A stretch of 33,212 nucleotides of DNA from Sulfidibacterium sp964456625 (GTDB taxonomy: Bacteria > Bacteroidota > Bacteroidia > Bacteroidales > F082), in NCBI GenBank assembly GCA_964456625.1, contig CAYWBO010000025.1:1-33212 (forward strand), read 5' to 3'. Both the position numbers and the translations under genes were made by a program. Below the pieces are notes generated by a model. The model had not been told where the DNA came from, ran no database searches, and saw only the letters and a program-made list of their open reading frames with translations. Below, piece by piece: positions 15,517 through 22,592 of the stretch (the stretch's first letter is position 1; the number at the start of each line of letters is the position of its first letter).

Positions 15517-17192
15517 GGGGAAGGAACGTTTTCGTCAACACTCGTGATCAGCGTTTTTAAGCTGTTTGTCTTGTGATCTTTCAGCTTGACGACCATTTCC
15601 CAGTCGTAGTGTGTTTTGGCAAAGTATTCCACTTTATCATAAACGGAAAGCATCCTGAAGAGCGCTTCGGTATGGTCGCCTGCCCGTTCTTCCATAAAGG
15701 TTCTGAAATCTTTCGGATAGCCCAGTAAATTCAGGTCCGCACTCGCGAAAAACGGATATTTATGAAGTTTTCTGGCGATCTCTGATTTTTTCAGTGAGTT
15801 GTTCGGGAGATGACCTGCGGCAATATTTTTTATGAAATCAGGATCATTGGTAATGATCAGCGTTTTGTCAAAAAGATTAAAAAAGAGGTTTGATTTACCC
15901 AATGTCAGCGCATAGTAACCTTCCTTTTTCTGGAATGTCCCGCCGAATTTTTCCATGAGCGTCTTGTAAAACTTATCGTTGTTAAATTGGATACCAAAGC
16001 TTACCAGCGGTTTTGGAACCAACACTGTTTTCTGAGACTCCTGCATACCACTGTTATCTCCCGACTTGTTGTATTTCATGTGATACGTATGTTTCTCCTG
16101 TACGAATTTGATGCCCTGGACATCAAAAACCATTTCGCCGGAAAACTCACCCAACGCTTCCTGAAGGGACATCCCAAAGCTGTTTTGGAAGATCTGTTCG
16201 ATCTGCTCTTTATGTACATTGAAGTTTCCGAGATTTTTCATCATGAGGTTGTAGTAGCCCGGCACATTGACCGCCCCCGCCACCGTAATGTAAGAGGACA
16301 TTGGAAAATATTTCAGGATCTCAGTGTCGAACTTGTCCTTGAACACCTTGTTTTCATCAAGCTCTTTTTTCATTTCGTCGTTGAGGTTGGTTTTCACCGA
16401 AACGACCATCTGCCCCTCCTGAAAATCACAAAACATAGAAACAGTATAGTCTTTAAAATTGGATGGAAGTTTGGATAAAAGAGCCATTTTGCTCATAGGG
16501 CCTTTCAGGTGGTTCAGATGATTCATCAGGTACTTATGATTCATCCACACTGAAATGTCTTTTTTGTGTTTGATGAAGTCTTCAAACATTGGTTCGGAAG
16601 CCAGGGATTCGGACTGGTCTTCCGTAAAAACCTTTTTTGCAATATTGGCGTCTGTGGCCACATCGTTTTGATGGGTGATATCATAAAAAACAAACAGTTG
16701 TTTGCTGTCCCACAGGATGACCGGAGCTTTCGGGTTAAAACTTATGTAACTGAAATTGCCAAGGGGTGTCACCGAAGCTTTTATACCCGATTTTTCGATG
16801 ATCTTGTTGATAAACGATTCGAATCTTGATTTGTCAAGCAGTTTCATCCGGACGGCAACATAAGGGGTGCTGTCTTTCCGGAATGAAAAGAGATAAATTG
16901 TGCTTTTTAAATTAATGCCGCTTTCTTCCGGATTTTTGATGAAGGGTTCAAATTCTTTCAGCGCATTGGTGTCCTTAGCATTTACTTTCTCTTTAATAAG
17001 GTTATAAAGACGGGTAGAGGTAAGGTCGCTGATCCCGCTTTTCTCGCTGAGCGATTCGCCGTTAATGACGGACACCATCCCGGCATTCTTAGGAATAAAA
17101 GTAACCGATTCCGTTGGTTTTGAGCAGGAGGACAATGCAAGTATCAGGACCGCGATGACCGGTAGGAATATCTTTTTGAAGGTGCTTTTCAT
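15510..17192 (-). CDS. DUF4836-like lipoprotein
   Basis: The 560-residue protein begins with a lipoprotein signal, MKSTFKKIFLPVIAVLILAL, then SSC (lipobox ALSSC, Cys23). It continues with VTFIPKNAGMVSVINGESLSEKSG, a start typical of the DUF4836 family, where proteins open with a 'pKda..v..in' element. The rest is a large alternating alpha/beta protein with repeats resembling ATVxxINxxxL and a duplicated architecture; no enzyme motif was seen. It is predicted to sit in the outer membrane or inner-membrane periplasmic face. Function is unknown. Its stop codon overlaps the stop of the convergent substrate-binding protein gene by 7 nt (15510-15516), leaving no room for a terminator between them. 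Confidence 0.8.
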   Translation of the reverse strand: MKSTFKKIFLPVIAVLILALSSCSKPTESVTFIPKNAGMVSVINGESLSEKSGISDLTSTRLYNLIKEKVNAKDTNALKEFEPFIKNPEESGINLKSTIYLFSFRKDSTPYVAVRMKLLDKSRFESFINKIIEKSGIKASVTPLGNFSYISFNPKAPVILWDSKQLFVFYDITHQNDVATDANIAKKVFTEDQSESLASEPMFEDFIKHKKDISVWMNHKYLMNHLNHLKGPMSKMALLSKLPSNFKDYTVSMFCDFQEGQMVVSVKTNLNDEMKKELDENKVFKDKFDTEILKYFPMSSYITVAGAVNVPGYYNLMMKNLGNFNVHKEQIEQIFQNSFGMSLQEALGEFSGEMVFDVQGIKFVQEKHTYHMKYNKSGDNSGMQESQKTVLVPKPLVSFGIQFNNDKFYKTLMEKFGGTFQKKEGYYALTLGKSNLFFNLFDKTLIITNDPDFIKNIAAGHLPNNSLKKSEIARKLHKYPFFASADLNLLGYPKDFRTFMEERAGDHTEALFRMLSVYDKVEYFAKTHYDWEMVVKLKDHKTNSLKTLITSVDENVPSPQ

Positions 17193-17235
17193 TGTGGTAA
17201 ATTTTTGTGGTTACGTTGAAGTTGTATTTCAGTGA

Positions 17236-17243
17236 CTAAATTA
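17236..17243 (-). promoter_or_regulatory. Candidate -7 element for the DUF4836 gene
   Basis: Read on the minus strand this is TAATTTAG, seven of eight matches to TAnnTTTG and identical to the candidate box upstream of the GlmU-like gene. It lies 44 nt upstream of the start codon. Confidence 0.35.
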
Positions 17244-17344
17244 ATACAAATCATCGTCCTGAACAAGTGATTTCGCCTGTTTTAATAAAGACAACATGAT
17301 ACTAAGGCAAGCGTTTGGAAACGCACGCCAGGCCGGGAAACTGA

Positions 17345-17767
17345 TCAGAACAAGGCGACATGGGGACTACTTCCTGACGACAGGATCGGGATACCCAAAA
17401 CATGTTCCACATACTGGAAATAATAGAAGAGCTTGTGGTTCAGCTTAAACCCGTAATCGGTCGTGGGGTTGTAGCCGACGATCGGCTCGAAAAAAGGATT
17501 TCTAATGGGGTCAGTAGCCTTGGCGTCCCAGGCGACAACATACTGCCTGTTCCAGTTTGCATAATAAGCATCCGTGCGGTACTGCGACGGATTGTTCTGT
17601 AATTCGTACCAGTTTTCAAATTTCTGGTCGAATGTTTCCAGTTTGTACTCTACACTGTCCTGCTTCTCAATTTCAACCGGTTTTGCTTTTCTGTCGGCGA
17701 CCTTCTTTTGTGTCGTACAGGAAGCAACAAACAGCAGGATAGCGATCCAAAAGACTATTTTTTTCAT
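17345..17767 (-). CDS. DUF6146-like small lipoprotein
   Basis: The 140-residue protein starts with a lipoprotein signal, MKKIVFWIAILLFVASC (Cys17), followed by a polar linker TTQKKVADRKAKP. The conserved part reads ESFEL-like YKLETFDQKFENWYELQNNPS, then YYANWNRQYVVAWD, PFFEPIVGYNPTTDYGF and LNHKLFYYFQYVEHVLGIPI. These Tyr/Trp-rich motifs match what I know as DUF6146, found almost only in Bacteroidota. The function is unknown; location is predicted to be a membrane-anchored periplasmic face. The start at 17767 was chosen over one at 17815, because the extra 16 residues would precede a complete signal peptide. Confidence 0.75.
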   Translation of the reverse strand: MKKIVFWIAILLFVASCTTQKKVADRKAKPVEIEKQDSVEYKLETFDQKFENWYELQNNPSQYRTDAYYANWNRQYVVAWDAKATDPIRNPFFEPIVGYNPTTDYGFKLNHKLFYYFQYVEHVLGIPILSSGSSPHVALF

Positions 17768-18086
17768 GGCTGAATTATTTTCCTGATAACATAATAGATA
17801 CGAAAATCGTACCACAATAGTAATTTGTAAATTGTGATGTGGTGATCAGATGTAAAAACCCCAATTTCCAAACTGCAAATCACAAATAAATTCTAAGATA
17901 CAAACATCTATGACAAAAATTACGATTACATCTTTTTGGAAATTGAAAAATTGCAATTTAAGAATTGAAATTACCTTGTAAAACAAAAGTTTGAAATAAA
18001 AAGAAATGTTTTTTTTATTGGAAAATAGTTCCGATATTTGCACCCGATTTTTTACGAAAATTTATTTAATTAAAAGTTAGACTGTT
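17768..18086. other. Divergent intergenic region between DUF6146 gene and rpsP
   Basis: This 319-nt AT-rich stretch separates divergent genes and carries promoters for both directions. It includes the palindrome TACGA-AAA-TCGTA at 17799-17811, 31 nt upstream of the DUF6146 start. A widely spaced inverted repeat, CAATTTCCAAA (17862-17872) and TTTGGAAATTG (17935-17945), is also present. A 65-codon minus-strand frame at 17846-18043 has composition expected of random AT-rich DNA, and I do not call it a gene. Confidence 0.5.
18033..18040 (+). promoter_or_regulatory. -7 promoter element for rpsP
   Basis: GATATTTG matches TAnnTTTG at seven of eight positions and continues as TTTGCACCC, the same string found at the rpmE2 promoter. 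It lies 46 nt upstream of the rpsP ATG. Confidence 0.5.
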
Positions 18087-18833
18087 ATGCCAGTTAAGAT
18101 GAGATTACAACGATTTGGTAAAAAAAGAAGCCCTTTTTATCACCTCGTTATTGCGGATGGTCGTGCACCCCGAGATGGAAAATTCATTGAAAAAATCGGA
18201 ACTTACAATCCTACAAGAGTTCCTGCAGAAATCGAATTGAACTTTGAGGCAGCGTTAAGCTGGCTTCAAAAAGGGGCACAGCCAACAGATACCATGAGGG
18301 CTATCCTTTCCTATAAAGGTGTTTTGTACAAATATCATTTGCTGAAAGGCGTGAAAAAAGGTGCTTTTACCGAAGAAGAAGCTGAGAAAAGATTTCAGGC
18401 ATGGATGAAGGAAAAAGAAGCCAAAATTGCTGCTAAATCTGAAGGTATCAAAAATCAAGAACAGGAAGATATCAAGAAACGCCTGGAAGCTGAAAGCAAG
18501 ATCCGTGAAGCCCGTGCTGAAGAACTTGCTAAGAAAAGAGCTGTTGAGTTAGATGCTGAAGCTGCTGCTAAAGCTGAAGCAGAAACTGAGGCTGCACCTG
18601 CTGAGGAAGCCCCTGTTGACGCTGTTGCTGAGGAAGAAGTTCCCGCTGCTGAAGAGGCCCCTGTCGCCGAAGCAGAAGCTACTGAAGAAGCTCCTGTTGC
18701 TGAAGCTGAAGAAGCGCCCGCTGCTGAAGAAGTTGCAGAAGAAGCTCCCGCTGCTGAGGAAGTTGCTGCTCCCGCTGAAGAAGCTGCAGAAGAAGCTCCC
18801 GCAGAAGATGCTAAAGCTGAAGATAAGGAATAA
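18087..18833 (+). CDS. rpsP: 30S ribosomal protein S16 with long acidic C-terminal extension
   Basis: The N-terminal 83 residues are a standard S16: MPVKMRLQRFGKKRSPFYHL, VADGRAPRDGKFIEKIGTYNP, and QPTDTMRAILSYKGVLYKYHL. S16 binds 16S rRNA early in 30S assembly. A charged helical segment follows (about 95-150, rich in Lys/Glu/Arg), then about 95 residues almost wholly Ala, Glu, Pro and Val (for example EEAPAAEEVAEEAPAAEEV). Bacteroidota S16 proteins are known to be longer than the roughly 80-90 residues of other phyla, but this is at the long end at 248 residues. The tail is likely disordered and strongly acidic. A terminator follows, so rimM has its own promoter. Confidence 0.95.
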   Translation: MPVKMRLQRFGKKRSPFYHLVIADGRAPRDGKFIEKIGTYNPTRVPAEIELNFEAALSWLQKGAQPTDTMRAILSYKGVLYKYHLLKGVKKGAFTEEEAEKRFQAWMKEKEAKIAAKSEGIKNQEQEDIKKRLEAESKIREARAEELAKKRAVELDAEAAAKAEAETEAAPAEEAPVDAVAEEEVPAAEEAPVAEAEATEEAPVAEAEEAPAAEEVAEEAPAAEEVAAPAEEAAEEAPAEDAKAEDKE

Positions 18834-18860
18834 AACGATCCTTTTTATAAGATTGAATCA

Positions 18861-18888
18861 AGCCCGGTATTGTTCCGGGCTTTTTTTA
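18861..18888 (+). terminator. Rho-independent terminator after rpsP
   Basis: AGCCCGG (18861-18867) pairs with CCGGGCT (18875-18881) around a 7-nt loop and runs into a seven-T tract. It separates rpsP from rimM. Confidence 0.92.
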
Positions 18889-18943
18889 TTCGTGAAACTT
18901 AGATTTCAACAACAAAGCGAATTGAAATGTGTAAGTTGATCGA

Positions 18944-18969
18944 ATCCCGATAGCGAAGCGTATCGGGAT
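18944..18969. repeat. REP-like palindrome between rpsP and rimM
   Basis: ATCCCGATA (18944-18952) and TATCGGGAT (18961-18969) are perfect 9-bp arms around GCGAAGCG. Palindromes with a TCCCGATA...TATCGGGA core are, from memory, scattered in intergenic DNA of many Bacteroidota. There is no T-tract, and a real terminator already lies upstream, so a repeat element is the better reading. Confidence 0.6.
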
Positions 18970-19062
18970 GAATGAGCTTGATGCTCCAATTGTATAATGT
19001 TAGAAATAAATTATTTTTTATACCTCGTTACCTTGTTATGAGAAAGCTCATTGAAAATCGGC

Positions 19063-19070
19063 TAATTTTG
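19063..19070 (+). promoter_or_regulatory. -7 promoter element for rimM-trmN6
   Basis: TAATTTTG matches TAnnTTTG exactly and continues as TTTGCAC, as at rpmE2 and rpsP. It lies 31 nt upstream of the rimM ATG at 19102. Confidence 0.6.
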
Positions 19071-19101
19071 CACGAAAAAGCCTGCACTATAATCTTTGAC
19101 C

Positions 19102-19632
19102 ATGGACGCATTTAAGGATTACTTTTTTCTGGGTTCAATAACCCGCCTGCATGGGTATGACGGGAAACTGCAGTTGTTTCTCGATGTGGACGATCCTGAG
19201 GCCTATGAAGGTCTACAGATGGTATTTGTCAATGTTCACCAAAGCCTAGTTCCTTATTTTATCGAATCTTCTTCGTTGAAAAATAACAAGCTGATCGTAA
19301 GATTCCAGGATGTCGATAGTCCGGAAAAGGCCCAGATGCTGGTGAACAAGGAGTTGTATATGCCGCTCTCGGCGCTTCCCAAGCTGAGCGGGAACAAGTT
19401 TTATTTTCATGAGGTGGTTGGATTTCAGGTGGTGGATAAAAAATTTGGTGAACTGGGCACGGTGTCAGAAATTCTGGATTATCCCGGACAGGCATTGATG
19501 CAGGTGTTTCATGGTGAAAAAGAAGTCCTCATTCCGATAAACGACCCGGTGATCTTAAAAGTCGACAGGACAAAGAAAAGACTGGATATAGAAGCTCCTG
19601 AAGGCCTGATAGAAATGTATTTGAACGAATAA
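19102..19632 (+). CDS. rimM: 16S rRNA processing/ribosome maturation factor RimM
   Basis: The 176-residue protein has the RimM layout: an N-terminal beta-barrel starting FFLGSITRLHGYDGKLQLFL and a C-terminal PRC-barrel with FHEVVGFQVVDKKFGELGTV, ILDYPGQALMQV, EVLIPINDPVI and LDIEAPEGLIEMYL. RimM binds S19 and helps mature the 30S head. I used the ATG at 19102; a TTG at 19096 would add only two residues. In many bacteria the order is rpsP-rimM-trmD-rplS; here rpsP and rimM are adjacent but separated by a terminator and a repeat, and trmN6, not trmD, follows 10 nt downstream. Confidence 0.92.
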   Translation: MDAFKDYFFLGSITRLHGYDGKLQLFLDVDDPEAYEGLQMVFVNVHQSLVPYFIESSSLKNNKLIVRFQDVDSPEKAQMLVNKELYMPLSALPKLSGNKFYFHEVVGFQVVDKKFGELGTVSEILDYPGQALMQVFHGEKEVLIPINDPVILKVDRTKKRLDIEAPEGLIEMYLNE

Positions 19633-19642
19633 AACGACCATT

Positions 19643-20353
19643 GTGGATACCCGTCCTTTTCATTTTAAATCTTTCAGTCTGCATCATCATCGGTCGACGA
19701 TGAAAGTCGGGACGGATGCAGTTTTACTGGGGATTTGGACGGATCTTACAACTGTGAAGTCTGTGCTGGATGTGGGGGCGGGTTGCGGCATCATCTCCTT
19801 ATTGCTGGCTTGCCGTGCCCCCTTGTTGGTGGATGCTGTGGAGCTGGATGCAGATTCTTTTGAAGAAGCAAAACAAAACTTTCTGGAAAGTCCGTATGCC
19901 GATCGGCTTCGAATTTTCCATACCGATTTTAATGATTTTGTTCCTCAGGTAGGCGAAAAATATGATCTCATCATCAGCAATCCGCCGTTTTTTATCAACG
20001 ATCTGCATTCCACGGATCCCAGAAAAAGAATGGCCCGCCACACTCAGACCTTGACTTACGAGCGGCTGCTGAAAGGGGCATTGGAGTTGATGAATCCGGA
20101 AGGCAAGATTTCCGTGGTGTTACCCTACCGTGAAAGCCGCCTGTTTCTTTCGCTGGCGAAGCAGGCCGGACTTTTCGTGGAAAAGCAGATGCTGATCTTC
20201 CCCATGCTTGGAAAAGAACCCAATCGTATCAATATTTTACTGGGACAACAGCCCGTTGAAGAACAAACGGAAAAGTTTATGATCCGTGATGAAAACGGGA
20301 AATTTACAAGTCAATATGTTGACTTTGTAAAGGATTATTATGTGAGTATCTAA
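19643..20353 (+). CDS. trmN6: tRNA1(Val) (adenine(37)-N6)-methyltransferase (YfiC/TrmN6)
   Basis: The 236-residue protein is a class I SAM-dependent methyltransferase. It opens FHFKSFSLHHHRSTMKVGTDAVLLG, the hallmark of the YfiC family, then shows the SAM loop VLDVGAGCGI (residues 41-50), the acidic ribose-binding VELDAD, and the catalytic SNPPFF (NPPF at 113-116) of N6-adenine methyltransferases. It modifies A37 of tRNA1(Val) in E. coli; the exact target here is inferred. The start is GTG at 19643, with no ATG in a suitable place upstream. The gap to rimM is 10 nt, so they are probably one transcript. Confidence 0.88.
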   Translation: MDTRPFHFKSFSLHHHRSTMKVGTDAVLLGIWTDLTTVKSVLDVGAGCGIISLLLACRAPLLVDAVELDADSFEEAKQNFLESPYADRLRIFHTDFNDFVPQVGEKYDLIISNPPFFINDLHSTDPRKRMARHTQTLTYERLLKGALELMNPEGKISVVLPYRESRLFLSLAKQAGLFVEKQMLIFPMLGKEPNRINILLGQQPVEEQTEKFMIRDENGKFTSQYVDFVKDYYVSI

Positions 20354-20370
20354 AAAATGAATTCGCTCTA

Positions 20371-20447
20371 AATTCGTGTATTCGTGGTTTTTTTTCGGAT
20401 TTTATAATTGGATTTGTTGTCACGAATTCCCGAATTAAAGACGAATA
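20371..20447. repeat. ATTCGTG direct/inverted repeat cluster between trmN6 and tex
   Basis: Two ATTCGTG copies (20372-20378, 20380-20386) are followed by a T-run, and then by inverted copies CACGAATT (20421-20428), CCCGAATT (20429-20436) and GACGAAT (20440-20446). They can form an 8-bp stem with a 42-nt loop. It sits between convergent genes, where a bidirectional terminator or a dispersed intergenic repeat would be expected. Confidence 0.5.
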
Positions 20448-20459
20448 AGGTCCTCGAAA

Positions 20460-22592
20460 CTAGATCCCTCTCAAAGTCAGAGAAATCCGTTTCCGGTTCA
20501 GGTCCACTTCCAATACTTTGACTTTCAATTGCTGATTGATCCGCAGATAATCGGCGGGATTGTTCACAAACTCGTCCGCGATCTGGCTTTTATGGATCAG
20601 GCCGTTTTCTTTGATTCCTAGATTGACAAAAGCCCCGAAATCGGTAATATTGGTAACCACAGCAGGCAACACCATACCCGGATGCAGATCCTCGATCTTG
20701 TGGATGCTGTCGTCCAGTTGAAAGATCTCAAACTTCTTTCTCGGATCGCGTCCCGGTTTTTCCAGTTCATCCAGGATGTCCTTCAAAGTAAGCAATCCTG
20801 CTTCTTTCGAAACGAAATCTTCGATATGAATGAGTTTTTTGACTTCGCGGTTGCCAATCATTTGCGAGACATCCATTTTCAGTTTTTTTGCCATTTTTGT
20901 TACAGTGCCGTAATGCTCCGGATGAATGGCGGAAGCATCCAACGGCTCCGTGCCGTCTTCGATACGCAGGAAACCGGCGGCCTGCTGAAAAGCTTTGTCA
21001 CCTAAGCCTTTGATTTTTTTCAAATTGTTACGGTTCTCAAACTTCCCATGCTGGTCGCGATGTTCGATGATGCGTTTGGCTAGGGCAGGGCCGATGCCGG
21101 AAACATAGGTCAGCAGTTCCTCGCTGGCGGTGTTCAGTGAAACGCCGACGGCGTTGACACAAAGCTCCACCGTTGTTTTAAGATTTTCCTTTAAAAGATT
21201 GGCGTTGATGTCGTGCTGGTACTGGCCGACGCCCATGGATTTCGGATCGATCTTTACAATTTCTGCCAGGGGATCCTGTAATCTTCTGCCGATGGAAACG
21301 GCGCCACGGACTGTAACATCATATTGTGGAAATTCTTTCCTTCCGGCTTCCGAAGCGGAGTAGACCGAAGCCCCGTCTTCGTTAACCATCACGGCAATCA
21401 CTTCTCTGTCGAATTTGACCCTTTTTAACAGCGCTTCTGTTTCGCGGCCAGCGGTTCCGTTTCCGACGGAAATGGCTTCGATCTGGTAGGAGTTGACCAT
21501 ACTTTTTAGCTTTTTCATGGCCGGGCCGGTTTCATTTTGCGGCGGATGCGGATAGATGGTTTCGTTGTGCAGTAATTTTCCGTGTCGGTCCAGGCAAACC
21601 ACTTTGCAACCCGAACGGAATCCCGGATCAATGGCCAGCACATTCACCTGTCCCATAGGTGGTGAAAGCAGCAGTTGGCGCAGGTTTTCAGAGAAAACTT
21701 TTACAGAGGCTTCTTCCGCTTTTTGCTGGAGTTGTTGCCGGAGTTCCGTTTCCAGCGAAGGGAATAACAACCGTTTAACGGCGTCTTTCATCGCCAGCGA
21801 TTTTTGTTCGCTGGCCTCGGAATCGGAACGGATCATTCTGTGCTCCAGTGTTTCCACGGCTTCTTCCTGAGACGGCACCACCTTCAGCCGGATAAAACCT
21901 TCTTTTTCGGCTCTGAACATGGCCTGAATACGGTGTGAAGGCGCTTTCCGTGCTAATTCTTCCCAGTCGAAATAAGATTCGTAATTGGCACCTTCTTCCT
22001 CTTTCCCTTTGATGACTTTGGAAGAAAACCGGGCGTCGTGCTGGAATTTCTGACGCAAGAGATCGCGGACCCAGCCCGTTTCGCTGATCCATTCCGCCAT
22101 GATATCGCGGGCGCCCTGTAGCGCATCGTCTGTGTTTTGTATTTCCTGTTTGGGGTTCACAAATTTCTGCGCTGTCATTTCTACGTCAAAAGGCTTTTCA
22201 GACATCAGCATTTTTGCCAGCGGTTCCAGTCCTCTTTCCCTGGCGATGGTGGCGCGGGTTTTGCGCTTGGGGCGATAGGGCAGATACAAGTCTTCCAGCT
22301 TAGAGAGATTCTCGGCAGCCCTGATATTTTCAAGCAAGTCCGGATCAGACACTTCCTGTTCTTCAAGGCTTTTCAAAATAGCTTCTTTTCTCTTTTCGAG
22401 CTCTGTTTGCTGTTCATATATTTTGAGCAATTCGATGATTTCCAAATCCGTCAACCCTCCGGAGCTTTCTTTCCGGTATCGGGCAATAAATGGGATGGTG
22501 GCTCCTCCTTCGTGCAGTTCCAGTGTGTTTTTTACCTGCCATTCTTCAATTTGAAGACCTGTTGCAATATATTTTATTATTCTGTCATTCAT
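20460..22592 (-). CDS. tex: Tex-family RNA-binding protein (S1 domain, transcription accessory)
   Basis: The 710-residue protein has the Tex layout: N-terminal helical region with GGATIPFIARYRKESSGGL (residues 29-47) and EDLYLPYRPKRKTRATIARE (100-119), a YqgF/RNase H-like domain from VLAIDPGFRSGCKVV (318-332), SVGNGTAGRETE and MVNEDGASVYSASE, HhH motifs around YVSGIGPALAKRI (496-508) and LKKIKGLGDKAFQQ, and a C-terminal S1 domain from GMVLPAVVTNITDFGAFVNLG (639-659). Tex binds nucleic acid and affects transcription or RNA decay. Its ATG overlaps the stop of the upstream methyltransferase-like gene in an ATGA (22589-22592), suggesting translational coupling. It ends the SDR-crotonase-MT-tex unit. 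Confidence 0.95.
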   Translation of the reverse strand: MNDRIIKYIATGLQIEEWQVKNTLELHEGGATIPFIARYRKESSGGLTDLEIIELLKIYEQQTELEKRKEAILKSLEEQEVSDPDLLENIRAAENLSKLEDLYLPYRPKRKTRATIARERGLEPLAKMLMSEKPFDVEMTAQKFVNPKQEIQNTDDALQGARDIMAEWISETGWVRDLLRQKFQHDARFSSKVIKGKEEEGANYESYFDWEELARKAPSHRIQAMFRAEKEGFIRLKVVPSQEEAVETLEHRMIRSDSEASEQKSLAMKDAVKRLLFPSLETELRQQLQQKAEEASVKVFSENLRQLLLSPPMGQVNVLAIDPGFRSGCKVVCLDRHGKLLHNETIYPHPPQNETGPAMKKLKSMVNSYQIEAISVGNGTAGRETEALLKRVKFDREVIAVMVNEDGASVYSASEAGRKEFPQYDVTVRGAVSIGRRLQDPLAEIVKIDPKSMGVGQYQHDINANLLKENLKTTVELCVNAVGVSLNTASEELLTYVSGIGPALAKRIIEHRDQHGKFENRNNLKKIKGLGDKAFQQAAGFLRIEDGTEPLDASAIHPEHYGTVTKMAKKLKMDVSQMIGNREVKKLIHIEDFVSKEAGLLTLKDILDELEKPGRDPRKKFEIFQLDDSIHKIEDLHPGMVLPAVVTNITDFGAFVNLGIKENGLIHKSQIADEFVNNPADYLRINQQLKVKVLEVDLNRKRISLTLRGI

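Noticed and set aside
17311..17324. GCGTTTGGAAACGC hairpin as terminator of the DUF6146 gene
   Set aside because: The loop is only two bases and no T-tract follows on the minus strand.
17846..18043. Hydrophobic 65-codon minus-strand frame upstream of rpsP
   Set aside because: It is in AT-rich intergenic DNA, with no plausible start context; Phe/Ile/Lys content is what random AT-rich sequence gives.
18553..18939. 128-codon Leu/Lys-rich frame overlapping the end of rpsP
   Set aside because: It is the +1 frame of the GCT/GAA-rich S16 tail; its repetitive Leu-Lys sequence is the direct reflection of that repeat.
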